A stretch of 64,000 nucleotides of DNA from Saccharopolyspora erythraea (lineage in GTDB: Bacteria > Actinomycetota > Actinomycetes > Mycobacteriales > Pseudonocardiaceae), in NCBI RefSeq assembly GCF_018141105.1, contig NZ_CP054839.1, positions 868,001-932,000 on the forward strand, in the 5' to 3' direction. The notes below the pieces were generated by a model that was not told the DNA's origin, did not search any database, and saw only the letters and a program-made list of their open reading frames with translations. The position numbers and the translations under genes were made by a program. Positions 16,252-24,030 of the stretch are shown here, one piece after another (position 1 is the first letter of the stretch; the number at the start of each line of letters is the position of its first letter).

Positions 16252-17832
16252 TCAGGATCGGCGGAGGATCCACCACGCCTGCACCGCGGCGTAGGCGAGG
16301 ACCGCGGCGCCGAGCACGCTGGTCACGTGCACGCCGGAGGTGAACGCCGCGAACGCCGACTCCCGCACGAGCCCGGCCTGCGCGGCGGGCAGCTCGGCCG
16401 CCGCGGCCAGCGCTCCGCCGAGGGTGTCCTCGGCGGCGTCCACCATGGACCGCGGCACGCCGGTGAGGTCGAGACCGCCCCGGTAGGCCGCGGTGAGCGT
16501 GCTGCCGAGGATCGCCGTGCCCAGCGCGGCGCCCAGCTCGTAGCCGGTCTCCGAGATCGCCGACGCCGCGCCCGCGTTCGCCTGCGGCACGCTGCCGAGG
16601 ATCGCGTCGTTGGTCGCCGTCTCGGTGACACCCGCCCCGAGGCCGACCACCATGAACGCGACCACCACGATCCAGCCGCCGTCGCGCACCGGCAGAAGCA
16701 CCAGCAGCAGGTAGCCGAGCGCGGTCGCCATGATCGCCGCACCCAGCAGCTCGGCCAGCCGCACCCGCCTGATCAGGCGGGCCGTCAGCAGCGACCCGAC
16801 GACCGACAGGCCGATGCCGGGCAGCAGCGCGACCCCCGCGCGCAGCGGTGACATGCCGAGCACCAGTTGCAGGTACTGCGTCATGAAGAACAGCGCGCCG
16901 ACCATCACGAACACCGCGAGCAGGTTGCTCGACACCGCGACGCTGAAGCGCTTGTCCGCGAACAGCCGCAGGTCGAGCATCGGGTTGTCGAGCCTGCGCT
17001 GCCTGCGCACGAACACCGCGCCCGCGGCGGCCGCGAGCACGACCGAGCCGACGGCGAGCGGGGTGAGGCCCTCGCCCGCCAGTTCCTTGATCCCGAGGAC
17101 CAGCGCCAGCATCGCGGCCAGCGACAGGCCCGCGCTGAACAGGTCGTAGCGGCCGGGGCGCGGGTTGCGCGACTCGGGGATCAGCACCGGTCCGACCGCC
17201 AGCAGGACCACCATGACCGGCAGGTTGATCAGGAACACCGAACCCCACCAGAAGTGCTCCAGCAGCAGGCCGCCGAGCAGCGGGCCCAAGGCGGAGCCGC
17301 CCGCGAAGGTCGCGGTCCACGTCGCGATCGCGGTGGTGCGGGCGCGCGGGTCGGTGAAGATGTTGCGGATCAGCGACAGCGTCGAGGGCATCAACGTCGC
17401 ACCGGCCACGCCGAGCAGCGCGCGAGCGGCGATCAGCAGCTCGGCGCTGGGCGCGAAGGCGGCCAGCGCCGAGGCGGCGCCGAACCCGGCCGCGCCGGTC
17501 AGCAGCAGGCGGCGCCTGCCGATCCGGTCGCCGAGGGTGCCCATCGTGACGAGCAGCCCGGCCAGCATCAGCGAGTAGATGTCGACGATCCACAGCAGCT
17601 GGCTGCCGCTGGGGCGCAGCTGCTCGCTGAGGTGCGGCACCGCGAAGCTCAGCACCGTGTTGTCGACCGAGATCAGCAGCACCGGGAGCAGGAGCGCGCC
17701 GAGGGCGGCCCACTGCTTGCGGGTCGTCGCCGGGCGCGGTTCCCGGTCGGCGACGCTGGTCCGGCCAGGGTCCGTGACCTGGTTGGCGTTCGCGGTCTGG
17801 GCGTGGTTGCGGGAGGAGTTCTGTTCAGTCAT
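16252..17832 (-). CDS. DHA2-family (14-TM) drug/H+ antiporter
   Basis: A 526-residue major facilitator of the QacA/EmrB/Pur8 group, which exports drugs or secondary metabolites using proton motive force. Visible are the TM1 motif LISVDNTVLSFAVPHL, motif A in loop 2-3 (GTLGDRIGRRRLLLTGAAGF), motif C-like GVAGATLMPSTLSLI, and about 14 hydrophobic segments. A soluble Gln/Asn-rich N-terminal 35 residues precedes TM1. Tandem palindromes overlap the promoter, and the divergent TetR gene is its likely repressor. The substrate cannot be read from sequence. Confidence 0.9.
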   Translation of the reverse strand: MTEQNSSRNHAQTANANQVTDPGRTSVADREPRPATTRKQWAALGALLLPVLLISVDNTVLSFAVPHLSEQLRPSGSQLLWIVDIYSLMLAGLLVTMGTLGDRIGRRRLLLTGAAGFGAASALAAFAPSAELLIAARALLGVAGATLMPSTLSLIRNIFTDPRARTTAIATWTATFAGGSALGPLLGGLLLEHFWWGSVFLINLPVMVVLLAVGPVLIPESRNPRPGRYDLFSAGLSLAAMLALVLGIKELAGEGLTPLAVGSVVLAAAAGAVFVRRQRRLDNPMLDLRLFADKRFSVAVSSNLLAVFVMVGALFFMTQYLQLVLGMSPLRAGVALLPGIGLSVVGSLLTARLIRRVRLAELLGAAIMATALGYLLLVLLPVRDGGWIVVVAFMVVGLGAGVTETATNDAILGSVPQANAGAASAISETGYELGAALGTAILGSTLTAAYRGGLDLTGVPRSMVDAAEDTLGGALAAAAELPAAQAGLVRESAFAAFTSGVHVTSVLGAAVLAYAAVQAWWILRRS

Positions 17833-17835
17833 TTT

Positions 17836-17878
17836 CTATACCGTCCAGACGGTATAGTAGCCGTCCGGACGGTACAGT
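17836..17878. promoter_or_regulatory. Two tandem TetR-type operators in the exporter/repressor gap
   Basis: Site 1 is CTATACCGTC, CA, GACGGTATAG (17836-17857), perfect 10-bp arms. Site 2 is CCGTCCGGACGG (17861-17872), a perfect palindrome with the same CCGTC/GACGG core. The tetR -10 box TACAGT (17873-17878) abuts site 2 and lies 6 bases from its GTG. A minus-strand TACTAT for the exporter overlaps site 1. Confidence 0.75.
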
Positions 17879-17884
17879 GCCACC

Positions 17885-18433
17885 GTGGCAGCCAGGGAAA
17901 CCCGCGACCGCATCCTCGACGCGCTCCAGCGAATCCTCGTCCGCAAGGGAACGGCAGCGGTCACCTTGGAGTCGGTGGCCGCCGAGGCCGGGGTCTCCAA
18001 GGGCGGGCTGCTCTACCACTTCCGCTCGAAGCAGGCGATGCTGCAGGGCCTCACGCTGCGGCTCAGCGAAGACGCCGAAGCCGAGTTCGCGCAGGCCGAG
18101 CGGGCCGGCGCCGACGTCGTGCGGTACTTCCTGGAGACCTCGCTGCCCGCCTCCGACGAGGAGATGGCGCTGTACTGGTCGGTCATCGCGGCGCTGCGCA
18201 GCGCGGAGGGCCTGAGCGAGGACGGCACCGAGGTGCTGGCCCGCGTCTTCGGCCGCTGGTCCGAGCTGCTGACCGACTACATCGGCGACCCGGTGCTGGC
18301 CGAGACGGTGCGCCTGGTCGGCGACGGCCTCTACCTGAGCGCGCTGTCTGGGCTGCCGCACCCGGAGCCGGAACTGCTGCGCCGCGTCTTCGACCGCCTG
18401 CTGGAGCAGGTGGCCGAGGCACGCGGGGAGTAG
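17885..18433 (+). CDS. TetR-family repressor of the adjacent exporter
   Basis: The 182 residues start with GTG 17885. The N-terminal HTH is clear (RILDALQRILVRKGTAAVTL then ESVAAEAGVSKGGLLYHFRS, residues about 8-48). The C-terminal ligand domain is mostly helical with LYWSVIAALRSAEGLSEDG. The gene is divergent from the DHA2 exporter with tandem palindromes between them, the usual arrangement for a drug-induced efflux switch. TACAGT 6 bases before GTG predicts leaderless autoregulated expression. Confidence 0.88.
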   Translation: MAARETRDRILDALQRILVRKGTAAVTLESVAAEAGVSKGGLLYHFRSKQAMLQGLTLRLSEDAEAEFAQAERAGADVVRYFLETSLPASDEEMALYWSVIAALRSAEGLSEDGTEVLARVFGRWSELLTDYIGDPVLAETVRLVGDGLYLSALSGLPHPEPELLRRVFDRLLEQVAEARGE

Positions 18434-18477
18434 GACTTCGGCGGGCCACACCGACCGTGGTGGCCTTGGCGGCTGCC

Positions 18478-19080
18478 CTAGATCCAGCCCTCTTCCCAGG
18501 CCCGGCGGGCCGCCTCGTGGCGGGTGCTGACCGAGAGCTTCGCCATCGCGGCGGACAGGTAGTTGCGCACCGTGCCCTGCGCCAGGTGCACCTCGTCGGC
18601 GATCGCCGCGATGGTCCCGCCGCGCAGGGTGTGGCGCAGCAGCTCCAGCTCCCGCGATGTCAGCGGGCACGCGCCTTCGGTCAGCGCGCTCGCCGCGATC
18701 TCCGGATCGACGTAGCGGCCGCCGCCGTGCACGTCGCGCAGGATCGCGGCCAGCCGGGTCGCGGGGGTGGTCTTGGGCACGAACCCGCGCACACCGGCCG
18801 CCAGCGCGCGCCGCAGCACGCCCGGCCGGGCATGCCTGGTGACCAGCACGATCGGCAGCTCGGCGACCCGGCGGACCTCGGTGGCCGCCTGCACGCCGTC
18901 CAGCTCGGGCATCTCCAGGTCGAACACGGCGACGTCGGGCCGGTGCTCGGCCACCGCACGCACCGCGGCCCGGCCGTCGCCGACCTGGGCGAGCACGCTG
19001 ATGTCGGGCTCCAGGTCGAGCAGGGCCGCCAGGGCCCCGCGGATCAGGTCTTCGTCGTCGGCGAGCACCACCCGGATCAC
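18478..19080 (-). CDS. NarL/DesR-type response regulator
   Basis: The 200 residues comprise a receiver domain with acidic pocket (VLADDED), phospho-acceptor Asp in VAVFDLEMPELDGVQA (about residue 54), switch Thr (IVLVTRH) and Lys (GFVPKTTP). A LuxR-type HTH follows (LTSRELELLRHTLRGGTIAA then IADEVHLAQGTVRNYLSAAM). It overlaps the upstream kinase gene by 4 bases (ATGA type), so the pair is co-translated. The likely target is the divergent ABC exporter at 20537. Confidence 0.92.
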   Translation of the reverse strand: MIRVVLADDEDLIRGALAALLDLEPDISVLAQVGDGRAAVRAVAEHRPDVAVFDLEMPELDGVQAATEVRRVAELPIVLVTRHARPGVLRRALAAGVRGFVPKTTPATRLAAILRDVHGGGRYVDPEIAASALTEGACPLTSRELELLRHTLRGGTIAAIADEVHLAQGTVRNYLSAAMAKLSVSTRHEAARRAWEEGWI

Positions 19081-20384
19081 GAGCGCGGCCTCCCTGGTTC
19101 GTCGGCGAGGCCGGTCAGCTCGAACCAGCCGTCGCGGCAGGCGGCCCGCACCTGGCCGCCCAGCGTCGCGAAGCGCTCGCGCAGTCCGTCGATGCCCGAG
19201 CCCGCGGAGTCGCCGCCCCCGATGATGCCGTCGTTGCGCAGGACGACGCGCACCCGCCCGTCGTCGGCACGGATCTCAAGCTCGCAGTGCCGCGCCCGGC
19301 TGTGCCGCAGGACGTTGGTCGCACCCTCCCGGACCAGCGCGCCGAACAGCGGTTCCAGCGGGGGCGGCACCAGCGCCGGATCGCCGTCCACCGCGGTGTC
19401 GATGCCGGCGGAGTGCAGGATCCTCACGGCGTTGTCGATCTCGGTGGCCAGGCTGGTGCGCCGGTAGCCGTGCACCACCTCGCGGGTGTCGCGCAGCGCG
19501 GTCCTGGCGAGCTCGGCGACCTCGGCGGCCTGCGCGCGGGCCGCGTCGTCGTCGACCCCGACGAGCCGCTCGGCCAGCTCGCCCTTCAGCGCGATGGCCT
19601 GCAGGTGGTGACCCTGCACGTCGTGCAGGTCCGCGGCGAAGCGCAGACGCTCCCTGGCCACCGCCAGCTCGGCGGAGACCCAGCGCGCGCGGTCCAGCTC
19701 GAGCACGATGTCCCAGACCCACGCCTGGAAGATCATGGCGAACACCGTGGCGCCGGAGACGAAAGCGCTGTAGAACAGCACCGATCCGGACAGCTCGGAC
19801 TTGCCCGCCAGGACCATGGAAACCGGACCCACCGCGACGACCAGCACGATCAGGCCGGTGGCCAGCCGCAGCCGGAAGCGCCTGGGCGCCGCCGCGGCGA
19901 GCGCGCCCGCCAGCGCGGACGGCAGCAGGGTCCACGTCAGCACGTTCGGCGGGCTGAGCCAGATCGCGTAGCACATGCCCGCCACCGCCAGCACGAACGC
20001 GCCGGCCTGCTCCAGCGGGTGCTGGCGCGGCTTGCCCAGCCCGCCCATCATGCCGAGGGAGAACCGGGTGCCCTCCACCGCGACCACGACCAGGATCGCC
20101 ACCAGCGCCGCGATCTGGACGGTGCTGATCCCGGTCTCGGCCGGGACGGCCACCGCGAAGACCCCGGCCATGCACGCGAAAAGCGGGACCGTCGGGACGA
20201 TCGCCCACCAGGTGAGCCTGCGCAGGCGCAGGATGCGCCGGGTGTTGAACTCCGGTTCCCGCGGCGCGGTGCTCTCGCCCTCCTGCGCGGAGGCATGGCG
20301 CTCGCCGCTCGGTGGGGTCGGGTGGTCGCCGGTCGGGTCGCTGCCGGTCGGCCGGGTTCGGCGGACGTCGGTCGGGTCGGGCAC
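19077..20384 (-). CDS. DesK/LiaS-type sensor histidine kinase
   Basis: A 435-residue membrane kinase. A 50-residue charged N terminus precedes about six membrane segments (residues 55-220). A HisKA_3 dimerisation helix with the phosphorylated His follows in RERLRFAADLHDVQGHHLQA. The HATPase_c domain has GATNVLRHSRA (N box) and GSGIDGLRERFATLGG (G box). Such kinases sense membrane state or cell-wall antibiotics. It is cotranscribed with the response regulator and divergent from the ABC exporter genes. Start is GTG 20384. Confidence 0.9.
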   Translation of the reverse strand: MPDPTDVRRTRPTGSDPTGDHPTPPSGERHASAQEGESTAPREPEFNTRRILRLRRLTWWAIVPTVPLFACMAGVFAVAVPAETGISTVQIAALVAILVVVAVEGTRFSLGMMGGLGKPRQHPLEQAGAFVLAVAGMCYAIWLSPPNVLTWTLLPSALAGALAAAAPRRFRLRLATGLIVLVVAVGPVSMVLAGKSELSGSVLFYSAFVSGATVFAMIFQAWVWDIVLELDRARWVSAELAVARERLRFAADLHDVQGHHLQAIALKGELAERLVGVDDDAARAQAAEVAELARTALRDTREVVHGYRRTSLATEIDNAVRILHSAGIDTAVDGDPALVPPPLEPLFGALVREGATNVLRHSRARHCELEIRADDGRVRVVLRNDGIIGGGDSAGSGIDGLRERFATLGGQVRAACRDGWFELTGLADEPGRPRS

Positions 20385-20428
20385 CGCTACAGCATCGTCG
20401 ATCCGCGCCGGGGTGTCTGCCGACGGCC

Positions 20429-20454
20429 GTCACGGCCGGTCGTGACATCTGTCA
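20429..20454. promoter_or_regulatory. Palindromes in the kinase/ABC divergent gap
   Basis: GTCACG, 6 bases, CGTGAC (20429-20446) overlaps TGACA, TC, TGTCA (20443-20454), and a further TGACA follows at 20464. The clustering suggests a response-regulator binding site controlling the ABC genes. This is inference. Confidence 0.4.
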
Positions 20455-20536
20455 TCGGTCCTGGTGACAACGCCGCACCGAACCGCTGACTGATCGCCCT
20501 ACCAGCGGGCGCCGCCCCCCCGGGAGGCTTCGGGGC

Positions 20537-21457
20537 ATGACAGGACCAGTGATCGCGGTGAACGGGCTGCGGTGTTCCTACGGGGACTTCGAAGCCGTTC
20601 GCGGCGTCGACTTCGAGGTGGCGCAGGGCGAGCTGTTCGCGTTGCTGGGCACCAACGGCGCGGGCAAGACGACCACGATGGAAACGGTCGAAGGCCACCG
20701 GCCTCCGGCGGCGGGAACGGTGCGGGTGTTCGGCATGGACCCCTGGCAGGACCGGGCGGAAGTGCGCAGGCGGGTCGGGATCATGTTGCAGCACAGCGGT
20801 TTCGCGGGAGACCTCACGGTCGGCGAGACCGTCCGGTTGTGGCGCTCGATGGTGAGCAGTCCCTCCGATGTGGACACCGCACTGGACGCGCTGTCCCTCG
20901 GCCACCGCCGGGACGTCGCGGTGAAGCGGCTCTCCGGCGGCGAACGCCGCAGGCTCGACCTGGTGCTGGCGATGCTGGGCAGGCCGCGGCTGCTGTTCCT
21001 CGACGAGCCCACCACCGGGCTCGACCCCGAGTCGCGCCGGGCGACCTGGGAGGTCGTGCGAGGGCTGCTCGCCGAGGGCACCACGGTGCTGCTGACCACG
21101 CACTACCTGGAGGAGGCCGAGCGGCTGGCACACCGGCTGGCGATCATGCACCAGGGCCGGATCGCGGTCTCCGGGTCGCTGGTCGACGTGCTTGCCAGCC
21201 GCCAGGCCCGGATCGACTTCGTCCTGCCCCAGCCCGCGGTGCTGCCACGGCTGCGCGGATCGGTGAGCGCTGACGGTGCGGGGAGCTACCGGATCACCAC
21301 TCGCGAGCTGCAGCGCGATCTGCACGCGCTGCTGACCTGGGCGGACGAGCACGGTCTGAGCCTGGGTGGACTGCGCGCCCGCAACGCCTCGCTGGAAGAC
21401 GTCTTCCACGGCGTGCGGGAAGGCGATGACGTGCGGGAAGGGGAGGTCGCGGTCTGA
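20537..21457 (+). CDS. ABC-2 exporter ATP-binding protein
   Basis: The 306 residues start at ATG 20537, with GGGAGG upstream. Walker A (LLGTNGAGKTTTME, near residue 37), signature RLSGGERRRLDLVLA, Walker B LLFLDEPTTGLD and the H-loop TTHYLEEAE are all intact, in the DrrA/CcmA-like branch that drives drug or lipid export. The stop overlaps the start of the permease gene by one base. It is likely controlled by the divergent two-component system, as in DesKR/LiaSR-type loci. Confidence 0.92.
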   Translation: MTGPVIAVNGLRCSYGDFEAVRGVDFEVAQGELFALLGTNGAGKTTTMETVEGHRPPAAGTVRVFGMDPWQDRAEVRRRVGIMLQHSGFAGDLTVGETVRLWRSMVSSPSDVDTALDALSLGHRRDVAVKRLSGGERRRLDLVLAMLGRPRLLFLDEPTTGLDPESRRATWEVVRGLLAEGTTVLLTTHYLEEAERLAHRLAIMHQGRIAVSGSLVDVLASRQARIDFVLPQPAVLPRLRGSVSADGAGSYRITTRELQRDLHALLTWADEHGLSLGGLRARNASLEDVFHGVREGDDVREGEVAV

Positions 21458-22185
21458 TGGGCAACGCATTGTTCGCGATCGGCGCAACCGAGTGGAAGCT
21501 GCTGATCCGCAACCGGACCGTCGCCTTCAGCGCGACCGCCCTACCGCTGGTCATGGGCATATTCCTCGCCTACTCGCGGCCCGCCGACGGCGGCTGGGCC
21601 ATGACCGTCGCTTTGCAACTGCTCGCGGTGCTCGGCTTCACGGTCTACTTCACCACCAGCACCGCGCTGACCAGCCGTCGCGAGGACCTCTACCTCAAGC
21701 GGCTGTGCAGCGCCGAACCCGCGCCGGTCGTGGTGCTCGCCGGGATGCTGGTCCCGACCGCCGTACTGGGCGTCGTGCAGTCCGCCGTCGTGCTCGGGCT
21801 CTCGGCGGCTTTCGGCGCTCCGCTCGGCGGCAACCCGCTGCTGCTGGTCGTCGCGGTGGCAGGGGGCCTGGCCATGTGCCTCGTCGCGGGCATCGCGACC
21901 AGCGGTCGCACGTCGACGGCGGAGCAGGCGCAGATCACCACCCTGCCGTTCTTCTTCGCCATGTTCGGCGGGGCGATCTGGGCGTCGGTCAGCGCGGGCG
22001 GAACGTGGGCGGCGCTGCTGCTTCCCGGCGCGGCGGTGGCCGAGCTGGTGCGGCTGTCCATGACGCCGCAGGACTGGATCGCCCAGGTCAGCGCGGCCGG
22101 TCCGGCGCTGCTGGCACTGCTCGGGTGGGTGCTGCTCTGCGGTGTGGCCGCGCGCAGCTGGTTCCGGTGGGACCCGCGGGCGTAA
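21457..22185 (+). CDS. ABC-2 type permease
   Basis: A 242-residue membrane protein with about six hydrophobic segments, including LPLVMGIFLAYS, LQLLAVLGFTVYFTTSTAL, LLVVAVAGGLAMCLVAGIAT and LLALLGWVLLCGVAARSWF. It has the ABC2_membrane layout of small drug-export permeases. It overlaps the ATPase gene by one base (ATGG after TGATG), so the subunits are made in fixed ratio. The substrate is unknown; regulation by the adjacent sensor kinase suggests an envelope-active compound. Confidence 0.88.
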   Translation: MGNALFAIGATEWKLLIRNRTVAFSATALPLVMGIFLAYSRPADGGWAMTVALQLLAVLGFTVYFTTSTALTSRREDLYLKRLCSAEPAPVVVLAGMLVPTAVLGVVQSAVVLGLSAAFGAPLGGNPLLLVVAVAGGLAMCLVAGIATSGRTSTAEQAQITTLPFFFAMFGGAIWASVSAGGTWAALLLPGAAVAELVRLSMTPQDWIAQVSAAGPALLALLGWVLLCGVAARSWFRWDPRA

Positions 22186-22194
22186 CGGCGTAGC

Positions 22195-22229
22195 GGCGCG
22201 CCGGGTCCGGCTGGGGGTCCCGGCGCGCC
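22195..22229. terminator. GC-rich hairpin after the ABC exporter
   Basis: GGCGCGCCGGG (22195-22205) and CCCGGCGCGCC (22219-22229) form a perfect 11-bp stem with a 13-base loop, 10 bases after the permease stop. Confidence 0.7.
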
Positions 22230-22272
22230 ACCGCGCGTGCGGCGCCGCGCGGCGTGGCTTGGCTGCCGGGGC

Positions 22273-22411
22273 GTGGTGGCTGGGCTCGGTTCCGTGTTGT
22301 GGTGGATTTGGCCGGGTGCCGGGTTGTGGTGGCTCGGCGGTGGTGCCAGGCCGCGGTGGTCGGGCCTGCCGCCGCGGTGGCTCAGCGAGGCTTGGCGGAC
22401 CGCGGTGGCTC
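22273..22411 (+). repeat. Degenerate ~27-bp direct repeats
   Basis: The core GYGGTGGCT (variants GTGGTGGAT, GCGGTGGTC) recurs near 22273, 22299, 22326, 22353, 22374 and 22402, at roughly 21-29 bp spacing. The tract is G/T-rich on plus and fills the convergent gap between the ABC permease and pmt. No coding frame there looks real. Confidence 0.45.
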
Positions 22412-22429
22412 GCGGCGCCGGGATGCGGG

Positions 22430-24007
22430 TCAGCGCCAGGACGGCAGCCACAGCTCGGCCTGCCAGCGCTCAGGGGTGATCGCGTCGCCGTTGAGCACCG
22501 GCCACAGCCACACGAAGTTGGCCACCACCAGCCCCGTGTAGAGCGCCACGACCAGCAGCCCGGTCTTGCGCCGCTCCAGGTGGTCACGGGCGCCGCCGAG
22601 GATCTCGCCGAGCACCAGCACGATCCCCAGCACCAGGAACGGCGCCAGCGGCGTCGCGTAGAAGTAGTACATCTGCCGGTCGAGGTTGAGGAACCACGGC
22701 AGGTAGCCCGCGCCGTAGCCGACCAGCACCGCCCCGTAGCGCCAGTCCAGCGCGCTGGTCGCCCGCCACACCGCCCACGCGGCCACCGGCAGTGCGATCC
22801 ACCAGAGCGCGGGCGTCCCGATGAGCATCGTCGCCTCGACGCAGCTCGCGCGGCCGCAGCCCGGCACGTTGTTCTCGTAGTAGTAGAGCATCGGCCGCAT
22901 GCCCATCGGCCACGCCCAGGGCTTGGACTCCCACGGGTGCGGGTCGTTGGCGGGCGTGGACAGGTGCGTGTGGAAGTCCAGCACGTTGAGCTGGTAGTAC
23001 AGCAGCGACCGCAGCGGGTCCGGCAGGAACGCGAGCCCCACGTCGTCGGCGACCACGGTCGCGTGCCGGTCGGTCGCGGTCTCGCTGGCGAACCAGTTCG
23101 CCCAGGTCGCGAAGTACACCAGCAGCGGGATCGCCACCATCGACCACAGCGCGGGCAGCGTGTCGCGCAACAGCGTCCCCGACCACGGCCTGCGCACCCC
23201 GGCCGATCGCCGGGCCATGACGTCCCAGAACACGCAGAGCAGCCCGAACGCCATGATGTAGTAGATGCCGTTCCACTTGACCCCGCAGGTCAGGCCCAGC
23301 ATGATCCCCGCGCCGAAGCGCCACCACCGGAACCCGAGCCTCGGGCCCCACACCGAGTCGCCGATGCGGCCGTCGGCGAAGACCAGCGACATCCGCTGCC
23401 GCACCTGGTCGCGGTCCACCAGCAGGCAGGCGAAAGCCGCGAGCAGGAACATCGCCTGGAAGATGTCGAGCATCCCCACCCGCGACTGCACGTGGCTCAG
23501 CCCGTCGCAGATCAGCAGCAGCCCGGCGAGCGCGCCGAGCAGCGTGGAGCGGGTGAGCCTGCGGGCGATGCGCACGATCAGCAGCACCATGACCGTCCCG
23601 GCCATCGCCGCCGCGACCCGCCACCCCCACGGCGTGTAACCGAACAGCCACTCGCCGATCGCGATCAACTGCTTGCCCACGGGCGGGTGCGCCACCAGCT
23701 CGTAGCCGGGGTTGTCCTCGTAGCCGCCGTTGCGCAGCATCTGCCACGCCTGCGGCACGTAGTGCTTCTCGTCGAAGACCGGCGTGCCCTCGTCGGTGGC
23801 GTGGCCCAGGTTCCAGAACCGGACCACGCCCGCGGCCAGCGCGATGACCAGCGTGATCACCCAGGCGCGGAGCCGGTCGGCGGGCATCGCCACGTCGAGC
23901 AGGTGGCGGGGATCGCCCTCGCCCGGCGTCCGGACGGGGGGCGTCTGGCCGACCTGGACCGGCTCGTCGGCGGTACGGCCACCGGAGTTCGGTACGAGGA
24001 CACTCAC
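22430..24007 (-). CDS. pmt: Polyprenol-phosphate-mannose--protein mannosyltransferase
   Basis: A 525-residue GT39 enzyme that transfers mannose from polyprenyl-phosphomannose to Ser/Thr of secreted proteins at the membrane. The catalytic acidic pair is seen in the first extracytoplasmic loop (PVFDEKHYVPQAW). PPVGKQLIAIGEWLFGYTPW, around 11 membrane segments and the C-terminal YMYYFYATPLAP-like PMT_4TMC region (read here as MYYFYATPLAPFLVL) follow. Length and neighbours match Rv1002c. GTG 24007 has TACGAT exactly 6 bases upstream, predicting a leaderless mRNA. Confidence 0.93.
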   Translation of the reverse strand: MSVLVPNSGGRTADEPVQVGQTPPVRTPGEGDPRHLLDVAMPADRLRAWVITLVIALAAGVVRFWNLGHATDEGTPVFDEKHYVPQAWQMLRNGGYEDNPGYELVAHPPVGKQLIAIGEWLFGYTPWGWRVAAAMAGTVMVLLIVRIARRLTRSTLLGALAGLLLICDGLSHVQSRVGMLDIFQAMFLLAAFACLLVDRDQVRQRMSLVFADGRIGDSVWGPRLGFRWWRFGAGIMLGLTCGVKWNGIYYIMAFGLLCVFWDVMARRSAGVRRPWSGTLLRDTLPALWSMVAIPLLVYFATWANWFASETATDRHATVVADDVGLAFLPDPLRSLLYYQLNVLDFHTHLSTPANDPHPWESKPWAWPMGMRPMLYYYENNVPGCGRASCVEATMLIGTPALWWIALPVAAWAVWRATSALDWRYGAVLVGYGAGYLPWFLNLDRQMYYFYATPLAPFLVLGIVLVLGEILGGARDHLERRKTGLLVVALYTGLVVANFVWLWPVLNGDAITPERWQAELWLPSWR

Positions 24008-24013
24008 ACCCAG

Positions 24014-24023
24014 ATCGTAGGGT
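24014..24023. promoter_or_regulatory. Overlapping divergent leaderless promoters, pmt/rsmI
   Basis: Minus-strand TACGAT (24019-24014) sits 6 bases from pmt GTG 24007. Plus-strand TAGGGT (24018-24023) sits 7 bases from rsmI ATG 24031. The two -10 boxes share two bases, so polymerase could occupy only one at a time. Confidence 0.55.
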
Positions 24024-24030
24024 TGGGGTC

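Noticed and set aside
22186-22429. Small Trp/Gly/Arg-rich frames in the repeat tract
   Set aside because: They follow the GGTGGCT repeats and have no start signal or family.
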